From: Nitrospirae bacterium RBG_13_39_12
Lineage (GTDB): Bacteria > Nitrospirota > Thermodesulfovibrionia > Thermodesulfovibrionales > SM23-35
Direction of reading: 5' to 3'
DNA: 7,938 nucleotides
Assembly: GCA_001805125.1 (NCBI GenBank)
Contig: MHEF01000102.1
Span: 1 to 7,938 of the forward strand
Shown: positions 1-5,301 of the stretch, piece by piece
How positions within the stretch are numbered: position 1 is the stretch's first letter
Layout of the letters: each line of letters opens with the position of its first letter
Translations under genes and position numbers: made by a program
The notes under the pieces: generated by a model
The model's input: only the letters and a program-made list of their open reading frames with translations
What the model was told of the DNA's origin: nothing
Databases searched by the model: none

Positions 1-812
1 TCCTTCTTTGATAAGAATATGAACATCAGCCTACCACGTCGTTCTTCAGATATGTCTATATTTCTAATCTCCTTTACTTTGTAATATTTACATATGGTGT
101 CTCTCATCTCTTCAAGGTCTATACCGCCTTCGTATCTTCTCTTTGCCGTTATCTCGTCAGATTTCCTGCCGCTCTTTATTCTTTTAATGACCTTCTTGGT
201 GAATTCCTTGCTCCCTAAGATCGCCTGCCCTATGATATCCTCTTTGGGATATTTTGAGGGATTCTCTATCGCTGCCTCCACAAATCTTTTATATTTCTTC
301 CAGGCTGCTTTCCTGTTTTGACCATATTCCACTAAAAGCCAGTCCGTATTCAACCAGCCGGCTCCTTGTTTCTCCCCAATGTAATATCCGTAGCTGCTCC
401 ACTTATATCCTTCCGCCTTCTCCTCAAGCCCTGCCCTCACCGGATTCAGATGTATGTACCTGCTCAGTTCAAAAAGGTATCCCTCCTTCTCTACACACAA
501 TGATTTGTATCTCCCTGCAAATATATGCCCAACCCATCCCTTTTGCCGTCTGAGAAAACTTCCATAGGCTGACCCTATGTAGTGCATTGCTTTTGCAAGT
601 TCTCCCTGTGGCGCTGTCAGAAGCAGATGGTAATGGTTTCCCATGATGCAGAAAGCATAGAGGTCTATCTTGTATTTCTCTACTGCGTTTTGAAGCGTTT
701 CTATGAAGTATTCTTTGTCCTGATCTTCCGCAAAGATATGTTCCCCTCTGTTGCCCCTCGATATGATGTGATATACCGCTCCTTCATACTCTATCCTCAA
801 TGGTCTTGCCAT
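1..812 (-). CDS. REP-associated tyrosine transposase (RAYT, Y1/HUH family), C-terminus cut by window edge
   Basis: This is a single-strand DNA transposase of the IS200-like Y1 superfamily, the type that mobilises or processes REP-like palindromes. 270 codons are visible and the frame stays open to the left edge. The N-terminus MARPLRIEYEGAVYH and the SRGN segment (residues 18-21) are typical of the family. The HUH metal-binding motif is H60-Y61-H62 within MGNHYHLLL. The segment GRYKS (100-104) followed by YLFELSRYIHLNPVRAGL (112-129) carries the tyrosine-bearing helix, with Y119 the likely nucleophile. Residues after about 140 form a poorly conserved basic C-terminal region. An in-frame ATG lies 9 bp upstream (821), but 812 matches the family start and lies just downstream of a consensus promoter. 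No Shine-Dalgarno sequence is visible. The neighbour is an integron-like cassette on the same strand. Family assignment is secure; whether the element is active is unknown. Confidence 0.93.
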   Translation of the reverse strand, partial: MARPLRIEYEGAVYHIISRGNRGEHIFAEDQDKEYFIETLQNAVEKYKIDLYAFCIMGNHYHLLLTAPQGELAKAMHYIGSAYGSFLRRQKGWVGHIFAGRYKSLCVEKEGYLFELSRYIHLNPVRAGLEEKAEGYKWSSYGYYIGEKQGAGWLNTDWLLVEYGQNRKAAWKKYKRFVEAAIENPSKYPKEDIIGQAILGSKEFTKKVIKRIKSGRKSDEITAKRRYEGGIDLEEMRDTICKYYKVKEIRNIDISEERRGRLMFIFLSKK

Positions 813-819
813 GAGCTGC

Positions 820-848
820 ATTATAAGGAACCGGGATTAGTTTGTCAA
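820..848 (-). promoter_or_regulatory. Consensus sigma-70 promoter of the transposase gene, predicted leaderless
   Basis: On the minus strand a perfect TTGACA (848-843) is separated by exactly 17 bp from a perfect TATAAT (825-820). The transposase ATG (812) begins 8 bp after the end of the -10 box, where transcription is expected to start. The transcript should therefore have no 5' leader, which fits the lack of a ribosome binding site. The boxes are seen directly; the start point is inferred. Confidence 0.8.
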
Positions 849-851
849 GCT

Positions 852-1022
852 TCAAGGGCAGACCCCTTTTGTTTTATTACTCCCATAAGTAACTGTCGCA
901 ACAATAAGGAATAAGGATGGTGATCTGGCAATTCGAGATTTCTCCGCAGTTTGCCTCATTGCGAAAAAGTTTTCATAGAGAATTAGAGGATATGAGAGCA
1001 AATATAGTATAACGAAGATCAT
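852..1022 (-). CDS. Possible small hypothetical protein (56 aa) directly downstream of attC
   Basis: This is a minus-strand ORF starting MIFVILYLLSYPLILYENFF, with a hydrophobic N-terminus that could be a membrane segment. It has a plausible ribosome site, AAGAGG at 1035-1030, 7 nt before the ATG. It starts about 19 bp beyond the attC R' box, which is where the ORF of the next integron cassette would begin. Against it: it is short, it resembles no family I recognise, and its last codons run into what looks like the boundary of the RAYT element (AGGGGTCTGCCCTT). It stops at 852, touching the transposase -35 box. It could be the start of a cassette gene truncated by the RAYT, or chance. Confidence 0.3.
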   Translation of the reverse strand: MIFVILYLLSYPLILYENFFAMRQTAEKSRIARSPSLFLIVATVTYGSNKTKGVCP

Positions 1023-1040
1023 TTTTTATCCTCTTCAACC

Positions 1041-1105
1041 GCCTAACGGTAAGCTCACCGGTTGCGGCGCTGTAGCCGCAATCCGTGTGGAGCGTCTGGT
1101 TATGC
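1041..1105 (-). other. Integron attC recombination site (65 bp)
   Basis: Read on the minus strand, the site runs from R'' GCATAAC (1105-1099) to R' GTTAGGC (1047-1041). These boxes pair at 6 of 7 positions, and R' fits GTTRRRY. A 5-nt unpaired spacer follows on each side (CAGAC and TTACC). Next comes a long hairpin: GCT pairs with AGC, CAC with GTG, CGG with CCG, and TTGCGGC with GCCGCAA, around a 6-nt loop (1069-1074). Three bases (C, A, A) on one arm are left extrahelical, giving G, T, T on the folded bottom strand. Paired boxes, unpaired spacer and one-sided bulged bases are what integron integrases recognise. The stop codon of the 130-aa ORF (1102-1100) lies inside R'', as in typical cassettes. 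Confidence 0.9.
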
Positions 1106-1517
1106 AAATTTTTCTTTTAGCTTTTTCGTGTGATTAATGATTTCTTCAACACGCAGACCAGAAATTACAACATAGTATCTATCATATTTTTTATGTTTAT
1201 CGATACTATGTTGCCACTCTGAGTATTTGACTGAAAAGCCAAAATACTCTTTAAATAGTCTTAAGCTTTCTTCGCACTCAAGTGGTTTTTTCTCTAATAC
1301 TGATGGAGAAATCATAAGGTCAATGATCAATTCGCCATTCTTCTCATGGTGTAGCCAAAGAGAACATCCCCTTACTATTTGTTTTATTTTGGCATATCCA
1401 TTCTCATTGCCACTGAAACATTTTACTTTTCCATTACTGTTTAATTCATTTAGGTGGTTTGCAACAAGATATAACTTTTCAGAATTATTCATTTTCCATA
1501 TCCTATTTTATGCATAA
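1047..1517 (-). mobile_element. Integron-type gene cassette (about 471 bp) with one ORF and attC
   Basis: Recombination at integron sites cuts after the G of GTTRRRY-like boxes. On the minus strand there are two such boxes in the same orientation: GTTATGC at 1518-1512, just upstream of the ORF, and GTTAGGC at 1047-1041, at the end of attC. They delimit a unit of about 471 bp with a short leader (about 25 nt), one ORF and one attC, the standard cassette layout. No integrase gene lies in the window. The DNA upstream of 1518 folds neither into an attC nor into anything I can recognise as attI. This is therefore a single-attC cassette (SALIN) or the first cassette of an array disturbed by the adjacent RAYT. 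The attC end is firm; the 1517 boundary is inferred from one box. Confidence 0.75.
1100..1492 (-). CDS. Hypothetical protein of integron cassette (130 aa)
   Basis: I do not recognise this protein's family. It is a soluble, lysine-rich alpha/beta-looking protein with no signal peptide and no membrane segment. Notable segments are CSLWLHHEKNGELIIDLMIS (residues 43-62), which looks like two beta strands around a turn, an aromatic stretch FKEYFGFSVKYSEW (80-93), and a strand-like DRYYVVISGL (104-113) followed by a charged C-terminal helix ending KLKEKFA. The start at 1492 has AGGA at 1504-1501, 8 nt upstream. A TATAAT reads on the minus strand at 1524-1519, just outside the cassette boundary, without a convincing -35 box. 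The TAA stop overlaps the attC R'' box. Base composition is AT-richer than glnS, in keeping with acquired DNA. Most cassette proteins are uncharacterised, so no function is proposed. Confidence 0.85.
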   Translation of the reverse strand: MNNSEKLYLVANHLNELNSNGKVKCFSGNENGYAKIKQIVRGCSLWLHHEKNGELIIDLMISPSVLEKKPLECEESLRLFKEYFGFSVKYSEWQHSIDKHKKYDRYYVVISGLRVEEIINHTKKLKEKFA

Positions 1518-1518
1518 C

Positions 1519-1823
1519 ATTATATTTTATGTCGCATGCGTCTTTTTTTGTGATTTTAGGAGAAAAAACTGTTTAAGTCAATAGAAGTTTTAAACCTGTG
1601 ATGTTTAACCTACCGAAAAATAAAGAAATTAATTAAACCACTCCGCGGATTCGCTGAGGCGAACTCAAGAGCTTTTCTGCACGTATGCCTGCTATCAAAT
1701 TAGTAATTATTTTGTAGGTGGGGATTCGATAAATATTCCCTTAAAACCTCCCCTTCCCCTCCTTATTAAGGATGGGATTGTTCCACTCGTAACTCAAAGG
1801 TTATATGAATTACATTTTTCGGT
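1519..1823. other. Intergenic region between cassette and glnS promoter
   Basis: About 300 bp without a credible gene on either strand. It holds a small hairpin at 1650-1663 (TTCGC, loop TGAG, GCGAA), an 8-bp palindrome CGCATGCG at 1533-1540, and the C-rich palindromic repeat at 1756-1776 listed separately. No integrase, second attC or RNA gene is apparent. Confidence 0.6.
1756..1776. repeat. Small C-rich palindrome, possible dispersed intergenic repeat
   Basis: CCCCT-CCTTA at 1756-1765 mirrors TAAGG-ATGGG at 1767-1776 around a single central T, with one mismatch. It is preceded by a CCTCCCCTT run (1747-1755). Similar short C-rich palindromes recur between genes in many environmental bacterial genomes, but only one copy is present here, so the family assignment is inference. 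It is not followed by a T-run and is not a convincing terminator. Confidence 0.45.
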
Positions 1824-1853
1824 TTAACAGTAATGACACAAATATACTATAAT
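1824..1853 (+). promoter_or_regulatory. Probable sigma-70 promoter of glnS
   Basis: TTAACA (1824-1829, one mismatch from TTGACA) lies 18 bp before a perfect TATAAT (1848-1853). Transcription would start near 1860, giving a leader of about 55 nt before the glnS ATG. Confidence 0.6.
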
Positions 1854-1887
1854 TATGTCTGTATGTTTTTTATTCGGTAAATAATTT

Positions 1888-1893
1888 AAGGAG
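1888..1893 (+). promoter_or_regulatory. Shine-Dalgarno-like AAGGAG unusually far from the glnS start
   Basis: This is the only strong ribosome-binding sequence before glnS, but it ends 22 nt before the ATG at 1916, against a usual spacing of about 5-10 nt. No ATG, GTG or TTG lies at normal distance. An in-frame ATT at 1910 would still be 16 nt away. The site may be unused, brought closer by RNA folding, or part of a leader control. Confidence 0.35.
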
Positions 1894-1915
1894 AAGAACC
1901 CTAAAAAATATTCAA

Positions 1916-3640
1916 ATGATAAAAAAGAAAAAAGAAACTGCTGATATTACTCCATCAGTATCTTCCCCAACATCAAATTTCATCCGCGATATTGTTATAG
2001 AAGATCTGAATGCAAAAAAATACGACAGCCGGGTCCATACCCGGTTCCCGCCGGAACCGAATGGATACCTTCATATCGGACATGCCAAATCCATATGTCT
2101 TAATTTCGGCATTGCTAATGAATTTGGCGGCCTTTGCAATTTGCGGTTCGATGACACAAATCCAACTAAAGAGGAATCTGAATATGTGGAATCGATAAAA
2201 TCAGACGTAACATGGCTCGGATTCAACTGGGATGACCGACTGTTTTATGCGTCTGATTATTTCGAGCAAATGTACCAATACGCAGTACAGTTAATTAATG
2301 ACGGCAAAGCATATGTCTGCGATTTGAGTGCAGATGAGATCAGGGAATATCGCGGCACTTTGACCCAGCCTGGCAAGGACAGCCCTTATAGAACACGGCC
2401 GGTTAAAGAGAATATAGATTTGTTTGAGCGCATGCGAGCAGGTGAATTCAAAGACGGTTCACGTGTACTCAGAGCAAAAATTGATATGGCATCAGGAAAT
2501 TTAAATATGCGTGACCCGGTCATATACCGTATCTTGCATGCAACACATCACCGGACTGGTGAAAAATGGTGCATTTATCCAATGTACGATTTTGCCCATT
2601 GCCTTTCGGACTCTATAGAAGGGATTACCCATTCTGTTTGTACTCTCGAATTTGAAGATCACCGCCCGTTGTATGACTGGTTTCTGAACGAGCTAAAAGT
2701 TTATCATCCCCAGCAGATCGAGTTTGCCCGCCTCAATCTAAGCTATACGGTATTGAGCAAGCGAAAACTTGTGGAAATAGTAGACAAAGGTTTTGTGAAC
2801 GGATGGGATGATCCACGCATGCCTACAATTGCAGGATTAAGAAGGCGCGGTTACACACCGAAAGCAATCCGTATCTTTTGTGAGCGCATTGGAGTAGCCA
2901 AGAGGGACAGCACGGTCGATATTGCGCTGCTCGAATACTGCATTCGTGAACATTTGAACAAATGTGTACCACGCGTAATGGCTGTGCTTCGCCCCCTCAG
3001 GGTAATAATAGATAACTACCCTGAAACCCTTGTGGAAGAAATGGAGGCTATAAATAATCCGGAGGACCCCGGTATGGGAACACGAAAGGTTCCTTTTTCA
3101 CGCACACTGTATATCGAAAGAGACGACTTTCGTGAGGACCCGCCAAAAGAATTTTACCGTTTAGCCCCCGGTCGTGAGGTACGGTTACGCTATGCTTATT
3201 TTATTAAATGTATCGGAGTAGTCAAGGATGAACAAACAGGAGAAGTACTTGAATTGCATTGTACATACGATCCGGCAACCCGGGGAGGCGATGCCCCGGA
3301 TGGTCGCAAGGTAAAGGCTACATTGCACTGGGTATCGGCAGAACAATCGATCACTGCAGAAGTACGATTATTTAATCACCTTTTTGTTAAGGCTGATCCA
3401 AACGACATAGAGAGCGGTTCTAATTTTACAGATTATTTAAATCCCGATTCTATGGAGGTATTAACATCATGCCGTCTCGAGCCAGGTCTCGAAGGAGCTG
3501 CCCCTGGAAGCCGGTACCAGTTCGAGAGATTAGGATATTTCTGTGCCGATTCAGTTAATTATACTGATAAAGCTTATGTTTTCAACCGGACAGTGACTTT
3601 ACGCGACACATGGGCCAAGATCGAGAAAACACAGAAATAA
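1916..3640 (+). CDS. glnS: Glutaminyl-tRNA synthetase (574 aa)
   Basis: This class I aminoacyl-tRNA synthetase charges tRNA-Gln with glutamine in the cytoplasm, using ATP. The catalytic Rossmann domain begins with RFPPEPNGYLHIGHAKS (residues 43-59), with the HIGH motif at H53-H56. It continues through FDDTNP (78-83) and ends with the KMSKS-equivalent VLSKR (279-283). The C-terminal half, from about residue 345, matches the two beta-barrel anticodon-binding domains, including the HWVSAEQSITAEVRLFNHLF segment and the terminal FNRTVTLRDTWAK. Length is close to the family norm (E. coli about 553 aa). The excess is a lysine-rich N-terminal tail of about 20 residues whose role is unknown. The ATG at 1916 is the first possible standard start, although the ribosome site is poorly spaced. 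Many bacteria lack this enzyme and make Gln-tRNA by amidation. Its presence implies the direct route here; the family is thought to have entered bacteria from eukaryotes. Confidence 0.97.
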   Translation: MIKKKKETADITPSVSSPTSNFIRDIVIEDLNAKKYDSRVHTRFPPEPNGYLHIGHAKSICLNFGIANEFGGLCNLRFDDTNPTKEESEYVESIKSDVTWLGFNWDDRLFYASDYFEQMYQYAVQLINDGKAYVCDLSADEIREYRGTLTQPGKDSPYRTRPVKENIDLFERMRAGEFKDGSRVLRAKIDMASGNLNMRDPVIYRILHATHHRTGEKWCIYPMYDFAHCLSDSIEGITHSVCTLEFEDHRPLYDWFLNELKVYHPQQIEFARLNLSYTVLSKRKLVEIVDKGFVNGWDDPRMPTIAGLRRRGYTPKAIRIFCERIGVAKRDSTVDIALLEYCIREHLNKCVPRVMAVLRPLRVIIDNYPETLVEEMEAINNPEDPGMGTRKVPFSRTLYIERDDFREDPPKEFYRLAPGREVRLRYAYFIKCIGVVKDEQTGEVLELHCTYDPATRGGDAPDGRKVKATLHWVSAEQSITAEVRLFNHLFVKADPNDIESGSNFTDYLNPDSMEVLTSCRLEPGLEGAAPGSRYQFERLGYFCADSVNYTDKAYVFNRTVTLRDTWAKIEKTQK

Positions 3641-3668
3641 AAATTAAAAATGGTCAACTTCAAATTTT

Positions 3669-3697
3669 TGGCATATATATATCTGCCATATTTCTAT
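3669..3697 (+). terminator. Weak candidate terminator after glnS
   Basis: TGGCA (3669-3673) can pair with TGCCA (3684-3688), followed by the T-rich tract TATTTCTATT. The stem is only 5 bp with an AT-rich loop and the T-run is interrupted, so this is suggested mainly by its position 29 bp after the glnS stop. Confidence 0.28.
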
Positions 3698-3777
3698 TGC
3701 CGGTATGCAATGCTGAACTAAATATACAAGGATATTAATTATTAAGATGTGCATAATAGTATTGACTTCAGTTAGTG

Positions 3778-3882
3778 TGTCATTCCCGCTTGTCGGGTCT
3801 CCTCAGCGACTCGCCGAGGAGAGAATCCTTCCGACTTGTTCGGAATCGTGCGAAGAAAGATGCTGGACAAGCCAGCATGACA
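3778..3882. repeat. 105-bp element of four consecutive hairpins with inverted ends
   Basis: The element starts TGTCAT (3778-3783) and ends ATGACA (3877-3882), perfect 6-bp inverted ends. Between them are four hairpins. First, CCCG/CGGG (3785-3797) has loop CTTGT. Second, TCTCCTC/GAGGAGA (3798-3822) has an inner GCG/CGC stem. Third, TTCCGA/TCGGAA (3829-3845) again has loop CTTGT. Fourth, ATGCTGG/CCAGCAT (3860-3878) has loop ACAAG, the complement of CTTGT. The outer halves are imperfect inverted copies of each other (GCTTGTC against GACAAGC). Short reading frames across it are not credible genes. It resembles the non-autonomous palindromic repeats found between genes in many environmental bacteria; possible mobilisation by a RAYT-type enzyme is inference. 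Confidence 0.75.
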
Positions 3883-4092
3883 AAGTAAATGCACTCAATT
3901 TATATCCACACTATTATGAGAACCTTAATATATACAGAAAGTTTTTATAGATATCAATTAACCCGAAAAATGCGATTGAATAATGTCCCGATGCATATCG
4001 GGATTGAGAATAAATTTATTTTTCGATACCTTAGTGCACCTTTAACTAATGGTATAACGAATATTTTTATCCATAAAACAAATAAAAATAAT
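3883..4092. other. AT-rich intergenic DNA before gpsA
   Basis: No supported gene. Open frames across 3747-4113 have no ribosome site, no recognisable protein content, and run through palindromic repeats. Apart from the hairpin at 3986-4003, listed separately, I see nothing further. Confidence 0.6.
3986..4003. repeat. Perfect 7-bp inverted repeat
   Basis: TCCCGAT (3986-3992) and ATCGGGA (3997-4003) form a perfect stem around loop GCAT. There is no T-run on either side, so a terminator role is unlikely. It resembles the small hairpins of the neighbouring four-hairpin element and may be a fragment of a related repeat. Confidence 0.55.
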
Positions 4093-4109
4093 CTCGATAC
4101 TTCATCGAG
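4093..4109. repeat. Small hairpin upstream of gpsA
   Basis: CTCGAT (4093-4098) pairs with ATCGAG (4104-4109) around loop ACTTC, 60 bp before gpsA. It could be an operator-like dyad or the leftover of a repeat. Nothing further supports either reading. Confidence 0.4.
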
Positions 4110-4168
4110 TTAAATAAATTTATGAGCAATGTCTGTATTATTCGGGTTAAAATAGTAAAGGTTTAACA

Positions 4169-5158
4169 ATGAGTTACATTTCTGTTATAGGTGCAGGAAG
4201 CTGGGGAACAACACTCGCATGCCTCTTGTCAGAAAAAGGCTTTGACGTAACCCTATGGGTTCACGAAAAAGACCTTGCTGAGGAGATAAACAATATTCGA
4301 ACGAATAGCACTTACTTGCCTGATATCGTACTTCCTGATGATCTAAAGGTTACGCATGACATTGAAGAAGCAATAAAAAAGGCACGCTTTGTTTTGAATG
4401 CAGTGCCAACACAGTATACAAGGTCTGTATTCAAGGAAGGGATACCTTATTTGCAGAAACAGACAATAATTATCAGTGTATCAAAAGGAATCGAAAGAGG
4501 AACCCTTCTGACAGTTTCATCTATATTGAAAGAACTTTCAGCCCACCCAGTTGCAGTACTCTCTGGGCCAAGTTTCGCAAAGGAAGTGATAAAAAAATTG
4601 CCGGCGGCTGTAACACTTGCAGCAGAAGATAAAAATATAGGATTCATTCTTCAGGAAGTTTTCAATCTCAATAACTTCAGGGTCTATACACATGATGATG
4701 TACTTGGGGTAGAGATCGGCGGTGCTTTAAAAAACGTTATGGCGATAGCTTCCGGGATATCAGACAGCCTTCTTCTTGGCAATAATGCAAGGGCATCGCT
4801 TATAACAAGAGGGATTGCTGAAATGACAAGGCTGGGGATTGCAATGGGCGCAAAAGAAAAAACTTTCTCAGGACTTAGCGGCATCGGAGACCTGGTTCTT
4901 ACATGTACAAGTCCTTTATCAAGGAACTATACTGTTGGTATTAAACTTGGACAGGGGATTAAACTCCAGGAGATTTTAAGTCAAACACAAAGCGTTGCAG
5001 AAGGAGTTGAAACTTCAGAATCTGCATATGAACTTTCAAAAAAATATAACGTAGAGATGCCTATTATTGAGCAGGTTTACAGCGTTATTTATAAAAATAA
5101 AGACCCGTTTCTTGCTGTAAAAGATTTAATGGAACGTTCTTTAAAATCAGAATTTTAA
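4169..5158 (+). CDS. gpsA: Glycerol-3-phosphate dehydrogenase [NAD(P)+] (329 aa)
   Basis: This cytoplasmic enzyme reduces dihydroxyacetone phosphate to sn-glycerol 3-phosphate with NAD(P)H, supplying the backbone for phospholipids. The N-terminal Rossmann domain opens with the dinucleotide motif G8-A-G10-S-W-G13. LSGPSFAKEV contains the conserved lysine K138. The second domain starts at GGALKNVMAIASG with catalytic lysine K188, followed by GLSGIGDLVLTCTSPLSRNY with D241, R252 and N253, which line the substrate site in the family. Length is normal for bacterial GpsA and no key residue is missing. The start has AAAGG (4157-4161) with a 7-nt spacer. It lies 528 bp after glnS across repeats, so it is probably transcribed separately. 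The next gene, larB, starts 143 bp downstream. Confidence 0.98.
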   Translation: MSYISVIGAGSWGTTLACLLSEKGFDVTLWVHEKDLAEEINNIRTNSTYLPDIVLPDDLKVTHDIEEAIKKARFVLNAVPTQYTRSVFKEGIPYLQKQTIIISVSKGIERGTLLTVSSILKELSAHPVAVLSGPSFAKEVIKKLPAAVTLAAEDKNIGFILQEVFNLNNFRVYTHDDVLGVEIGGALKNVMAIASGISDSLLLGNNARASLITRGIAEMTRLGIAMGAKEKTFSGLSGIGDLVLTCTSPLSRNYTVGIKLGQGIKLQEILSQTQSVAEGVETSESAYELSKKYNVEMPIIEQVYSVIYKNKDPFLAVKDLMERSLKSEF

Positions 5159-5257
5159 GGATATGTCGATATAATAACCCGGAATTCTAAACCCGAAATC
5201 CTGAGTGATACAAGATGACTACTATTCAAAACCGTCTTGAATTGGGAAAAACTGAAT

Positions 5258-5297
5258 TCAGAATTTGTTAATGATTCAGATATCAGAATTTATGATT
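5258..5297 (+). repeat. Short imperfect direct repeat just before larB
   Basis: TCAGAATTT followed by ATGATT occurs twice, at 5258-5276 (with GTTA between) and at 5283-5297. The second copy contains TATGAT (5291-5296), one base from a -10 box and only 5 bp before the larB ATG. The duplication is visible; any regulatory role is speculation. Confidence 0.4.
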
Positions 5298-5301
5298 TAA
5301 A

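Noticed and set aside
94..914. Plus-strand open frames opposite the transposase gene
   Set aside because: They are antisense to a clear RAYT coding frame, lack ribosome sites and show no recognisable protein features.
1227..1517. Plus-strand 96-codon open frame opposite the cassette ORF
   Set aside because: The minus-strand frame has a ribosome site and its stop fits the attC. The plus frame has neither and looks like a complementary shadow.
1512..1609. A second attC upstream of the cassette ORF
   Set aside because: A core-like box exists at 1512-1518 and a poor partner at 1603-1609, but the DNA between shows no inverted arms or stem.
3785..3876. CRISPR-like array
   Set aside because: The hairpins differ in sequence and length and abut each other. 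There are no identical direct repeats separated by unique spacers.
3747..4113. Two overlapping plus-strand open frames between glnS and gpsA
   Set aside because: They run through the hairpin repeat and AT-rich spacer, have no ribosome sites and encode nothing protein-like.
4447..4884. Minus-strand open frames inside gpsA
   Set aside because: They lie wholly within a conserved gene, with no independent start signals.
5159..5257. Terminator after gpsA
   Set aside because: No stable stem with a T-run was found. gpsA and larB could be partly co-transcribed.
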